The translations under genes were made by a program, and so were the position numbers. Shown in pieces: positions 1-12,900 of a stretch of 64,000 nucleotides of DNA; position 1 is the first letter of the stretch; the number at the start of each line of letters is the position of its first letter. The notes beneath the pieces were generated by a model. The model worked only from the letters and a program-made list of their open reading frames with translations. It made no database searches and was not told where the DNA came from. This stretch comes from Lepidostoma basale (Eukaryota > Arthropoda > Insecta > Trichoptera > Lepidostomatidae), in assembly GCA_022606425.2 (NCBI GenBank), contig JAHDVF020000009.1:744001-808000 (forward strand), given 5' to 3'.

Positions 1-225
1 ATCTTTTTTTGTGTGATTATATTTGTCAGCTGCTGTATAAAGATTAAGTATATTTTATATTTATATAGAAATTATTAAACACGCATTCGAGATACACAAT
101 TTGTCACATTAAAATCGGTGAATTTTATACTCGCTAGATAAAATTCAAGATGTTTACAAATTTTCATAAAAATATGTTTTTTAATATTTCTTGAACAATT
201 ATGTAAAGCTTATCAATCACACAAC

Positions 226-335
226 TCCTTTAAGAGATATCATTTCTACTGCATTTATTCTAATTTCATCCTTCTTTTGCCACTTCCACACATAAGGGTC
301 TGCACCAGAACACCATTGCGCACTATGTACATAAT
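226..335 (-). mobile_element. LINE family A fragment
   Basis: About 110 bp matching the better copies at 51.0 kb and 59.1 kb, in the region coding for [20 protein letters not shown]. Old and 5'- and 3'-truncated. Confidence 0.7.
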
Positions 336-477
336 ATCAAATATATTTAATTTCCGGATCGTCCATCCGACAAGTGCAACATCTAAAAGAACAGTATGTG
401 TTTAATTATATTTATATTATTTTATTTTATATCATTGTATTTTATATAATTTGTTTAAGATTTATTTTGTGGATGGT

Positions 478-661
478 TGGACGATCGAAGTGTGCGCGGG
501 AGACGCCTATTGGTGGCGATGAGGTTCGCAACCCATCACACCGCGTCTCTTGCGGGGGCGAAAAGAGAAGGATGGAGTGCCGCATCGATTAGAGTTTGGC
601 AGTCCATTCTTCCTGCCTATTCTTTCAGAGAGACAACGTGATGGTTAGTTAGTTAGTTAGT
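478..661 (+). mobile_element. SINE-like element with LINE-A 3' tail
   Basis: The 5' part (a GC-rich stretch with GCGTCTC and GGGCGAAAAGAGAAGG) is unrelated to the LINE coding region. The 3' part is the family A terminal sequence ending in CGTGATGGTTAG plus a TTAG tail. A second copy lies at 51494-51625 with the same junction, which suggests a parasite using the LINE machinery. Confidence 0.6.
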
Positions 662-713
662 AATAAGTTTTAACTTTTAATTTAAATCTTTTTTTTACAC
701 ACGTTAAAAATTT

Positions 714-789
714 CAGGACAGAACAGTGTAGCGGTCCATTCTTTCTGCCTACCCTTTCGGTGAGACAGCGTGATGGTTAGTTAGTTAGT
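714..789 (+). mobile_element. LINE family A 3' terminus
   Basis: Only the last ~75 bp of a family A LINE, ending in the TTAG microsatellite tail, 24 bp from the exon 30 splice donor. Confidence 0.7.
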
Positions 790-812
790 CATTGAATAAC
801 AAATAATCTTAC

Positions 813-972
813 CTTGACGAGACTGAGTCGTATAGCGAGTGAAGTGTCATCCGAAGGATTAGCTGTTGAACCCTGGAGTAGGGCTTCCACTTGCTGGAGA
901 CAGTTGTGTGTGCTCTGGAGCCAGATGGATGCTCCCTCCTTCATCAGATTGGCTGCATCCTGACCGCTGATT
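813..972 (-). CDS. Dys: Dystrophin exon 30 (last in window)
   Basis: 160 bp. Encodes [20 protein letters not shown] through [10 protein letters not shown]. Two acceptors are possible (972 or 959); only the one ending at 972 (TTACTTGTGCAG) keeps the phase left by exon 29. Donor AAG/GTAAGA. The gene continues toward lower coordinates. Confidence 0.85.
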
Positions 973-3900
973 CTGCACAAGTAATACTCGTAAAAATAAG
1001 TTTAGTTATTAAAAAAAACGTTGTAGAACAAGAATTCAAATAATTTAGGGCATTCCTTTCATAACTTTTCAATGTAAAATAAAAAACACCTTCATGTTTA
1101 CAAACAATTTACTATTGTTCTATGAATTAAAACACTACTTTTTCCACTATTGAGTTTATTTTCTCGACGTGTTTCAAAGGTTGTACACTTTCATGATCGA
1201 TTTAAACAACAATTTTTTTTTAAATAGCTTTAGTGTAATAAATCACCCCAAATACTCCAATTGAACTTTTTTTTTAAAACATAAAATATTAACCCATTGA
1301 GCTCTTGTTAATGTTCTGTTCCCTGTCTTATTGTAATATTTTAATTTGCTTGTGTTCTTGGGTTCTTGTATTTCATTACAAATATTTTTGGTTAGTTCAT
1401 ATTGTTCTCCCATTGATTAAGGCGTAAAACCTTTGAAATATGTAGAGAAAAATAAACTCAAAAGTGGAAAAAACAGTGTTTCAATTCATAAAAATATTGT
1501 CATGGTGGAATTCCATAGCCTCAAGCTTAATAAAAACATAATAAAAACACACTTTAAACAATAATTTAATCTACTTGTATAATTTGATTTTACACCACTT
1601 CATTTGTTTTTTAGAACCAAAAGTCTTCGTTCCTACCGGAGCTTCGTCAGGGTAACAAAACAAACTGACCTGAAATTGTCTCTTTGCTCTGGTGAAAACA
1701 AAAATGGTTGGTTCTAAAAAACAAATAACGTGATGATAAAACAAAAATTATGCAAGTGTTTCAGATTATTTATCTGCCACACCACAAATTAAGTGCTTCA
1801 TACGCAAGCACAATTTTAAAACATTAACAAAACTATTAGTGTTTCTCTGGAAACAACCTTATACTTTATTAAAACTATATCAAAGGTAGGGTCTTGTTGA
1901 TTATTGTCTTGTTTAATCAGGGTTTTCATTGAATATAAAACAAGATTTTTTTTTATCTGAGACTTGCCTAATTGCAATAATTTTTTACTGAAATCTTATA
2001 ATAAAAATTAGCATAAACACACTATTATTATTTACCTGTCTCTCAGCATATTCATCTTGTCTGTCAGTTTGAGCCATCTATCTTTCAAGATCTCAACTTG
2101 CTCATTGATGTCATTAGAAAGTGAAGGAGAACACTTTGAAATAACATCTTTGCTGACTGTGTTGATGGCGTTAACTTGACGATGTTTACTGGAAACCTGA
2201 TGACAAATATTAACAAATGTAATCATCACAAGAGCATATAACCTTAAAAAAAATATTGAAACGATACACACCTGTTTCTCAAGATCTTTCTGCTTCTGTT
2301 TCATGTCTTTAAGAGGTTGTCCATCTTTGCTAATATCAAGAACCATCCTATCAGCTTGGTCCAACCATTCTCCAAACTGTTCCAAATTAGTATATAGACC
2401 AACCCAAACGGCCTGTGATTTCGTCCACCTAAAAGAAAAACAATTGTCAATCCAACGTCACTAAAACAAATTAAAATGATTAATTGCTGTTGTTTCTATT
2501 ACCTTTCGTTTCTCTCCTTGAAAGCTTTATTGACGCTAGTCCATTCTTCCTTAAGCTTTTCCAAAACCCTTTTGATTTGATCTGCCTGTTCCTTTTTGCA
2601 TTTGCGAACAATGGCACCGCTTTCACGATCAATTTCCTCAACAGAGGGGCGGCATTTAACAAGGGACTCCTTCACTTTCTATAAAACAACATTAAATACC
2701 GTTACAAAATGAAGTAGCAATAGACAAACAAACAAATGAAACAATACTTACAACTAGCAGGTCCTCTTGTTGCGGGAACTCATCATAGTCGAGACCATTC
2801 AATGGGGAAGTGTTTAGTTGCCTTGAAATAGCCGATACAGCCTCTCTTGCCTTGTTGGCTTTAGTCACAAATTCAGAGCCTCTTTGAGCTATTGCTTCCT
2901 AAAATATAATGTAAAAATATAAGCACAAAAAATATATGGATAATAATTTTAACAATTTAAATTTTTTTTTAATAAAAATGTTACATACATTTTTGGCATG
3001 TTTTTCTTTGTCTTTAGAAGGAGCGCTGATTGTGGCATATTGTTCAACAGCCTTAATCCATTCAGCATTGATATCAGCCATGTGTTTGTCTTGATATCCG
3101 ATTCTCTGTTGTTTCAATTCTCTTGCGATATCATTTACCTTCAACACGTCTTTCTCACTTGACTTAAACTCATCTTTCAAAGCCTCAGATTGGTAATTGT
3201 AATTATTTGCCGCTTGCAATTCGGTCTTTATGCCTTCCAACCATTTTTGCAGGTTATTAATCAGAGTGTTAAACTCTTTAAGATTGTCTTCAGCCTTTGT
3301 GGCAATGTTTCTCTTAATTTCAATCTCTGACATAACTTTAGACCACTTGTTCCTCAACTTGTCTTGGTATTTTGTTTGCAGATGATTAGCAAGGGATGGA
3401 TTGATCTTGTGTTTAGTATAAACAAGACTGTCCCCACGGGATATGAGGGATGCTGCATCAGGAGCTAGGCAGCCCAGTTCACTCTTCAAGATCTAAAAAT
3501 ATGTTTTAGTAATAATTTGCCAATTTGTGTTTAATGTATATTTTGATTAATAAAATAAAAACTTACCTCTAATCTTTTACCCGGATCTCTTTCATTGTCA
3601 ACGCCACCAACGGTAATCAACATGACGTCCATACGGCGCATCATTTGCACGGCTTCAGACTCAAACTGCAGAAGATCATCATCACAATCGGGGCCAAAGA
3701 GTTTCTTGATCTCGGATTCTCTGGGGCTGATTGGAGATGACGGTACCCATTTGGGTGGTCCATCGCTGCTCGACGGAGTAAGGGGCGACTCCAGCGAAAT
3801 AGACGGAGACAGTGATTTATCGGCAACCGAAGTCTTTACTTGGATTCGTTCCTTGCTTATTGGAATGAAAGACTTTGTTTTGGCGACAGGACTCACGGGG

Positions 3901-6900
3901 ACGGGTGGAGCCCTGCTTTTGCTGGGCTTCGGTAGGGGACTGGGTGGAGCACCAGGCGATTTCTTTTCACCCAATTTCAACTTAGTTTCAAACACGGGAG
4001 AAGCTAGTATTTTTGTGCCTGGAGACTTAGGCTGTTCTCTGGAAGAGCTTTGTGACTTATTGTCATAAACAAATGGTTTCAATTTCATTTTTGGAGAAAG
4101 AGCCACCACAGTGGCTTGCTCAGTGGCTGGCTGGATAGAAATATTACACACATCAGGTTTTTCTCCCACTAGTTTCATGGGAGTGGAAGTGGACATAGGC
4201 TTACTACCAATTTCACTGGGTAATTTCTCCTAGAATAAAAGTGTTGAATAAATCATTTCATGAATATAATTTTTTTTTAATTTTAAGCGTTATTTTGAAA
4301 AATGTACCCTTTATAATATAAATAAGACTGAAAACCATCATGCTTGGAAAAATTAATCGTTAAATTGAAATGTTACTTAATAACCATGTTACTGAACCCT
4401 CCTAATATCTCACTTCACAACTAATTGACTTAAAATTAGATATACCTTTTTGACAATGCCGGACAAATTCTTTGGTGTTCCAGGAACTTCGTGAAGTGAA
4501 AGGTCAAATTGAAGAGTTGGATCTTCTTCGTCTTCAGAGAATACAAGGGCGTCATCTGTTTCCTTGTCAGACCCGTAGAAACTTTCATTTTCTTCTTCGG
4601 TTGCGACTGAACTGCCCAAACCTGAAGACTTGCGGTTTATTCTCGCTGCAGAACTACCTCCAATACTGATCCCTGGGGACTTCTTCACTCCAGAAATTTT
4701 GTTCTCGTCCTTAGAGGGTCCAGAAAGAATACTATCTTTGGTAGAAGAAACATCTTTTTGAGGTTTTCCACTCTTTTTTGGTCCCTCATCTAAAATTGAA
4801 TATTCATCGACAGCACCTCCATCTTTGATATTAGACCCGATGTCTTCATTTTGCAATTGAGAGAAGATGTTTTCCAAATCTGCTAAGAGCGGATTTTTAT
4901 CAAAAGTAGCTTCTACAGCGGGAGTGGATGGAGGTGTAGAAGGGAATCTTCTATTAGAATCTGAATCCTCTTTCTCCACAACTGATTGATGAACTGAGAG
5001 AACTTTAAGAGGAATCTCCTTTATTTGATTAGGTTTCACCACCTTCACCTCTACATCGCTCTCACTGTCATAAGAATTATTTCGCCTCTTCAGAATGCTC
5101 ACCAAAGGTTTGGATACTTCTTCAGATCTGCTGACCTCTACAAAGAAGGTTTTATGCTCATCAGTTTGCGGGGACTGTTCCTTGGGAGTACTTAACGGGG
5201 ACATGGAAGTAGAATCCAGTTTAGACATTTGTGTTATTGCCCATTCGGAGAGTCCATCTTGGCTATCAACAGTTTTTTGCCTTTCTTCTGTATCAGAATC
5301 CGGTGGGGATTCAGTTTCAGTGTCTATAATTTCAACCATCTCAACACTGTTGGGTCCATACTGCATGGTGGTCTCTACAGAAGCCGATGGATAGACTTCC
5401 ATTGGTTCTACCGGGCTGATTGAGGACTTGAATATTTCGCTTTCTTTAACTTCCACCATGTGACAAAAATCACGTTTGACAAGTTTGACTTCTTTCGGAG
5501 CATTAACAACTAGAGTGTTTCCAGATATTTGTGAAAATAACGGACTGTCTTCAGATAGGTTGAATGTGTCATCGATCTTCTTCGAATCCACTTCGGCTGG
5601 TTTTGAATCGGGTTCATCCTGCTTTTGTGTCTGTTCAGGAGCCGAAACATTTTCAGATTTGTTCGCGTCTTTTGAAATGGTCCTTCTAATAGGGACAGGG
5701 CTTTTGAGTGCCAAAGGAATTTTAGACTTATTTCCCTTCGGTTTTGTCTCATTCGTAGTTTGGACCAAGTCGGGAACGGCACTCGTGGATTCTTGACGCC
5801 TCTTGATTGTATCGCTAATATGAACAATTTCATATTCGACTTTTGGTTTTACAGATTCGTCTTCATCATTTTCATTTTGTTTCGAGGTTTCCGACAATTC
5901 CTGGACAAACTCGTTTAAATCGACTTCCTCCTGAACTCCCTCTATCTTGGGAAGCACTTTCTGGAAATATAAGGAGTCTGACTTAACCCGAAGTTCCTTG
6001 TTTAATCGCACAATGGATTTTGTGGTAGTGATTTTTTTTGTTAGAGATAGTCAATTAATGCATTTGATCTTCATTATGAATACTCAGTGCAAAGAAATGG
6101 ATTAATTTTTTTAAATAACTATAATACATTTTTGATGTATAATAATCCATTTCTTAACAGGCAGAATATTAAAACTTCAGATGAAATGTTACATGAGAAT
6201 ATTTTTACTAGTAAATAAACCCATTGTTAACCGGGAATTACATTCAAAAGCGTTTAGTTAACCAAAACAAACTCATGCCCAAAATAAAATATTTAAATAA
6301 AATTCATTTAAAAAAAAATTGATATCACTAAAAGAGCCCACAAACCAAAGGATGCTCATTAAACTGTAAGGATTTACATATATTTTGTACATTTATAATT
6401 AGTTTTTCTTTCAAATTAAAATATATACATTTTAAAAATACCGCTTTTTGGATACTTATTTTGACCGAATGGGGAATTTTAAGTACCATTATATTTTAAA
6501 CCAAATAATCTATCGAATTTATTTTTAAGATCAACAAAATAGATAATCAAATGATTTTACTGAAATCTCTTGATGGAAGTTCATAAATAATAATTAAATA
6601 AAACAATGTTTTTTAACTACTTCCACATTTGTCTTTATTTCGACAGCGACCAGTTTCGCCAGGCTCGCTGGCATCGACAAACTGGTGACACTATTGCAAA
6701 CTGAGTCCTTTATATACATACAGATCAGGGGTGGTAAACATGATTATTTCTGTATAGAATCATGTTTACCACCACTGATCTGTATGTATATAAAGGACTC
6801 AGTTTGCAATAGTGTCACCAGTCTGTCGATGCCAGCGAGCCTGGCGAAACCGGTCTCTGTTGAAATAATGACAAAAGTGGAAGTAGTTAAAAAAACATTG

Positions 6901-9900
6901 TTTTATTTCATTATTATTCAATAAAATAGAATAACAACAAGTGTATTAATAGTGGTATAATAGCCAGATACGAGTACTTAACTTGTCAGATTACTTGATA
7001 AACAAAAATGTATTTTTTTTAATTAAAAACTGATTTTTTATATGAAATAAACTTCATGGGCTTACTGATCATTTTAGCTACACAATTTTTTTTTTGTGTT
7101 ACCAGTTAGTCAGCAATTATCATATGTGACAGAGAAAAGCGTTCACTACTTCCATACGCAAAACATTAGACAAGGATGTAAAGAATACAAGTATACAGAG
7201 ATATGTGCGGCTGTGATTAGAAAAAAATCACACATCGTGAGTGTAACTTTATCAAGAATACAAGTTTTGTGAAATTTAAGAACCCAGATTTGATGATTAA
7301 AAAAGCTCCCAAGACAGCCACACCATTTTTTTTTTCACATCCCACCACAACATGTATACATAGATCCCAAGTACATATAAAGTGCATCCCTAAATGAGCT
7401 AAATCCACATCATATTTATAGCCATTTTGAAACATATTTATTACCTAAAACCAATGCCGTCTTAAAAGTATTTACCAGGCCGTAAGTACCATAAACAATT
7501 TTTCCAAAATGGGGATTTATTGGGCCTTAAGTACCGCCATATCAGTATTGGAATCCGTGAAGTTACTATGTGTTTCATGCCGTAATCTCATTTTATTTCG
7601 ATTATAAATGTGAAATCAATGTAGAATATGACTATGATTGTATTACAAACATTTTAATATAATACATTTGTGTTTCCCCAGTGCTGGTATGTAAATTTGG
7701 TTGCCTAACCTCTTTACACTGAAGATTCTACATAACATTTTAAATAATGTGATGTAGAATCCTCATTTGTAAAGTAGCAACAATATAAATCAAATAACAT
7801 TTTAAATTGTTAAATAAATAACTTTGCTTTATGTATCACAATTATATTTTATTTTACGCGACAACTGTTTCATCAACCTATGTTGACATCACCAGGTGTT
7901 ACAATAATATTTCAAATGTCAAATTTTCTATAAATAGTTACCTAAAAATAGTTTTCAATGAATAGTAACTAACAGTTCTTTTAATTAAAATATTTAGGTA
8001 CCTAACTCAATTCCAGCAAGAACTTCAAAACTGTATCAAAGAAATTATTCAAATTGACATAGAAACAAACATACATAAGGGTTCGAAAAATTACGAAAAT
8101 TTGACATTTGATATATTATTGTAACATTTGATGATGTCAACATAGGTTGACGGAAACAGCTGTCGCGTAAAATTAAATATAATTGTGATACATAAAACAA
8201 AGTTATTTAATTTAACAGTTTAAAATGTTAAGGTATCGTAGTGTTTCGGCCAAAACAAGGACTATTCAAAAAACATTGTTAAAAATGTTTTTGTTTATTT
8301 AGGCTAGGCGCTGACTGTGACTTTTTGTTGCAGTAACTTTTTGTAACTGTCACGTTGTGTCACCGTGGATGCGCTCACTACTGGTGACAAAATGTTCATT
8401 TAAGCGATGGATTTCGAAGAGGTCGCAGTGAATTGCGCTCTTGAATTACGCAGAAGGAAAATTAAGCGAAAGAAACGCTACTGGGTACATCCCATATATA
8501 ACGAACGATTATTAAAAGGAAAATTTTACACCCTGTATTCTGAATTACGTCAATATCCTCTTTTAAGTTTTTAAATTATTTTCGTATGTCAATGAACAGT
8601 TTCGACGACTTGTTAAAGTTGTTGCTGGAAATAATTGAATAGAAATCTCCTCCCACAATTTCCTTTTTAAATGAATATCCGAAAATTCTTTAATTTTTTT
8701 GTATACAATGCTGGCCTTTTCTCAATCTTTTCTATTAACAACTCATTGTCAATATCTTCTCGCAGAGAAGCCGCCATCTTATGGACTGAAAAATTCGCAA
8801 CACACGTCCTTTCGGTAGGCGCCTCCCGGTAGAGTGACAAAAAGTTTCTAGTGAGCGCACTCCCATACCAATGTACAGGCCGGGTGATAGTCACGTCACG
8901 CTAATGTCGCCGGCCGCTGGAACTTTTTGTTACCGTATTGTCACGTCGCCACAGTGAGCGCACTCTCATTTACCTCCATAGCACTTGACTCGGCGACAAA
9001 ATGTTACTGTGACTTTTTGTAACAATCAGCGGGGGCTCTTAGTGTTTCGAAAAATTCGCAATATTTTTTAACATTTGAGCTGTAAGATCAGACCGGTCCC
9101 ACATTTAATTCAACATTAAGGATCTGGTAAACACTGATTTCGTGACGGCATCGACTAAAACACTATTTAATAAAATAATAATTTCTCGTCTATGGTAGTA
9201 GCAAAGATGACAGAATTATTTTTTTTATTTATTTGGTAGCAGCAAAAATGGTGAAAATATCTAATTTGCAACACCATGACACCATTTTTTTAAATTTGCA
9301 AAGATTCAATAATAATTTAAAACACAATTTGTTTTAACACCCATTTGTTTTTTTAGAACAAACCGGTTTCATCACAAACTATTTGTCTTGTTACCCTGAT
9401 GAAGCTCCGGTCAGAGCAAAACAAATAGAGAGGTACTATAACAAATTATATAAGTGTTTTTATTTATTTTAAATAATGACACCACAAATTCAATGCTTCA
9501 TACGAAAGCACGGAATTATTTATCATGAATGTTAGCTAATATATCAATATATTTGTATAAACGGCAACTCCCAATAGCTATGTATATAGAACAAAAGCTG
9601 AAAACCGTAGCATAAAATCTCACTGGTGTCGTGATATATTTTTAATATTAAATTATAAAAATATTACTAAATTATTTTCCATACATATGCATCAAATTAA
9701 TATATTTTTAATATGTATAAATGTATTAAATATGATGTAGAATTATACATTCAACGGAAGTACTATGAGTAGAATTATATTTACATAAATAATAAGAGTG
9801 TTGAAACAAATGAGGACACATTAGCGTAAATGTTATTAATATACAAAAAAAAAACATTTTAAGTGAATATTAACAGGGCGAGTAACATGGATTTCACACT

Positions 9901-12900
9901 TTTACATATAAGATATACATTATATTATATTACTTCAATTTAATTATTAATATTTTATATATTATAAATTAATGAAGCAGGGGTGGGGAGGGAATTTTAA
10001 TTGAATTTTTATTTTTTCTTGTAAATGTAAATATTTTTTTAATACATAATTATATCGCCTCAGTTATATCAAAGCCACAAAATATACAAAATGTCAAAGA
10101 TTATTTTGACATTATTTTTTTATATAATCTTCTGCTAGGAACGTAACTGATACGATATACTTTATCATATTTTATTAAATTATTTCTAACTAAAGGTATG
10201 CCAATGGAAAAGTAAAGGTAGGAAAAGTATATGTGAAATAAATATTTCATTTCACAGTTGCTTATTAAGATTATGTAGATTTTTTCTTAACAATGATATA
10301 AAATTCCACAAAAAATAAATGATATGAATAAAAACATCTGTTTTATAGAAAATTTAATATATTTTATAGGAATAACATGTTTCTCCTTGCTAAACCATTA
10401 TCAAATGTAATAATTCATTCCTTTATAATATAATGAAACTTTTAGAAAACACTAGTTTTATTTCTTCTATATTCGCCTTCACTTTGTGTTGTGGATTCAC
10501 ATTTAAACAAATAGAAACGCACTTTGTATATCACAAAACTTTATTCTTTTTTTTAATTAGACATGTTTTGGTCCTTCTGTGTACAAATTTAACTATCAAT
10601 AATAAATTGTTAAAAATTTTGCACAGAAGGACCAAATAAGGACCGAAACATGTCTTTATTTAAAAAAAAAAGAAGTAAGTACGAAGTGCGTTTCTTTCAT
10701 TTATTCACAAATGTTTTAATTCATATCGATTATTTAATGTGGCATATTTAATTAAATGATTATTTTTTCATTTGTTTTTTAACTATGTAATAATTAATTA
10801 TATATTGAAACCAATTAAATAAAAAATACTCGGAAAGTTTTTTTTTTAACCAAATTAGGACCCGAGCGCCATTAGAAATGATACGATAAATCCCAAAATT
10901 GTTTTTAAAAAAATCATACTCAATTTCATTTTGGGAAAATAGAAGAGTATTTATTAAACCATCTAGCATTATAATAAATATCCAAAATTATAAAGCAAAA
11001 ACACAGTTCAGAAACGGTAGGAGTACAATTAGCATTGACATTGTACAACAACACATAATTAAAAATCACAATGCTAATAACTTGTCATTAATACTTTGAT
11101 AAACAGATATTATGGAAAAAATACTAGTGCATCCAGAGGAAAACGAAACAATTAAAATTTTGTATTAAGTATTGTTGAAAACGACAGTTTTACATCATAT
11201 GATAATGACATATGATCTAGAAGACAGAACGCTTGGCTCCCGATCCAGGGGACTTAGGTTCAAGCCTGGACATAGCCCAATTTCTTCTTAGTAATTATGA
11301 ACTATTTCTACTCAGTTTAGAGATTTTATAAAAAATTCTAATATCGTTGATTTAAATCCTTGGTGTTAGTCTTTTAAAAATTATTTGAATTTCATTTGAC
11401 GAAGCCGACGGAAAAATATCAACCACGAACATCGAAAGCCACACATTTTAAGCATAACAATGTATTTAGATATATAAATATATAAAGCACACATAAATAG
11501 CATACATATAATAAACAAATAATTATAATCAATAGCTCGGTTGTGAACCTGTGTTTTGCATGTGATAGAATTGTGTTGGAAATGAAAAAAGTGATTTTTG
11601 TAAAACGGGGATAGAGTGAATCTTTTAAAAAATAGAATTAGAACCAAAATTGCAGAAATGCAATCTTGTAACTTGTAACTTAATGAATTCAGTAAGGATA
11701 AGTAAAACATAAACCATATGAAGAAAAAAAGATGTTGGTTAACTTGAGGTAACACTAGTATCAAATTGTAAAAAAAATACATATGGTAAAATTTTCGAAT
11801 CAATTCACTTTTCCCCTTGTGTGGAGTGAGTTCATTTAAAGGAAATTAGGTGACCAAATACCGAGAAGATGGTGCTTAGTGATAGTGCATGTGAAGTGAA
11901 ATGTGAAGAAATATTTATAACATAATAAAAAGTATTGTACAAATATATATATTTTTAATTTTATCATTAATAATTATTTTTTTTATTACTTATAATAAAG
12001 TAATTAATTATGTATATGAAAAATTCCACTAACCTCAATTCTTGTTAAGAGTATGGTCCATTTATCAGCTTCTTGGGCTTTATCCACATTCTTGATCTTC
12101 CATTCCAATTCGATCTTCATTGCGCGTAAACGTTCCAACGACAACGCATCGACTTGCTCGTCCTTCCCCAAATTATCCAAAAACATTATCACGTCTTTCT
12201 CTTCCAATTCCGGGATCCCGTGGAGTTTCAGTTGTTCCCAACGGTCGTTGGTTTTATCTATGGACTCTTTCAATGTTTCTAGATAGATGGCGTCGCACTG
12301 CTTAGCAAATTCAACATAATTTGCATTAAGTTTGTCTTTCATTCCCTGCATTCTAGTCATTTCCAATTCAAGCGTTTGTTTCCCCATGCTGCCGACTAAG
12401 CTATCGAGCCATTTATTCAACGATGAAAGATCGTTTTGAATTTCACGGGACGTGATCAGAGCGTTTTCGAGAATTTGTTTCGATTCCGTGATCTGTGCTC
12501 CTATTTTGTTATACAATTCTTTAAGAGTGTCGATCTTCTTCGAGAACGCCTGCGGATCCGCTACGGATTTCTCCTCCACCATTTTACGTCCGGTTTTTAT
12601 AACGGTCTCGACTTCGGATTTCATATCGCTCAGCGTGCGATAGAATCTCTGGTGAAAACAAAAGCACAATAAAATTAAAATCGCTGCAACAAGCCACCAA
12701 AACATAATTCATAACACGGTAGACTATTTGTTCTCGGTGCAAAAATAAAACCGAAGCGGGACAAATTGAGAACTGAACTGACATACATTAATCTAGGATC
12801 TTTATTGTTAGATTTCAATAGACAGCACGTGGTTTCCACCAATTAAATTCTACCTGAGCCCAGTGGTGCGCGAAACCTAATCAGACTGCCATGTAACAAA

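Larger units (their letters stand above)
8302..9038. mobile_element. PIF/Harbinger transposon relic
   Basis: 737 bp with imperfect terminal inverted repeats of about 45 bp (GCGCTGACTGT... and CAGTAACTTTTTGT blocks). It is flanked by TTA on both sides (8299-8301, 9039-9041), the usual Harbinger target duplication. Inside are a transposase N-terminus on the plus strand and a MADF-type protein start on the minus strand, the two-gene layout of this superfamily. Internally deleted. Confidence 0.75.
5961..12033. other. Intron 22, 6 kb, rich in fold-back elements
   Basis: Contains the palindromes at 6588-6916, 7712-7774, 7795-8232 and 10440-10700, a Harbinger relic at 8302-9038, a family 4 repeat at 9310-9520 and a tRNA-like SINE fragment at 11215-11283. 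I see only AT-rich sequence in 9520-10440 and 11290-12033. An internal promoter for shorter dystrophin isoforms could lie here, but I see no specific evidence for one. Confidence 0.6.

Noticed and set aside
637..661. TTAG repeats as insect telomeric DNA
   Set aside because: The unit is TTAG, not TTAGG, and it always follows the LINE A terminal sequence.
3595..4068. 157-codon plus-strand open frame over exon 24
   Set aside because: Low-complexity shadow of the minus-strand Pro/Ser exon, which has phase-matched splice sites.
5961..6011. Alternative start of exon 23 in the upstream in-frame extension (to 6011)
   Set aside because: The extension begins with GTG, not ATG, and a strong TTATATTTCCAG acceptor separates it from the exon.
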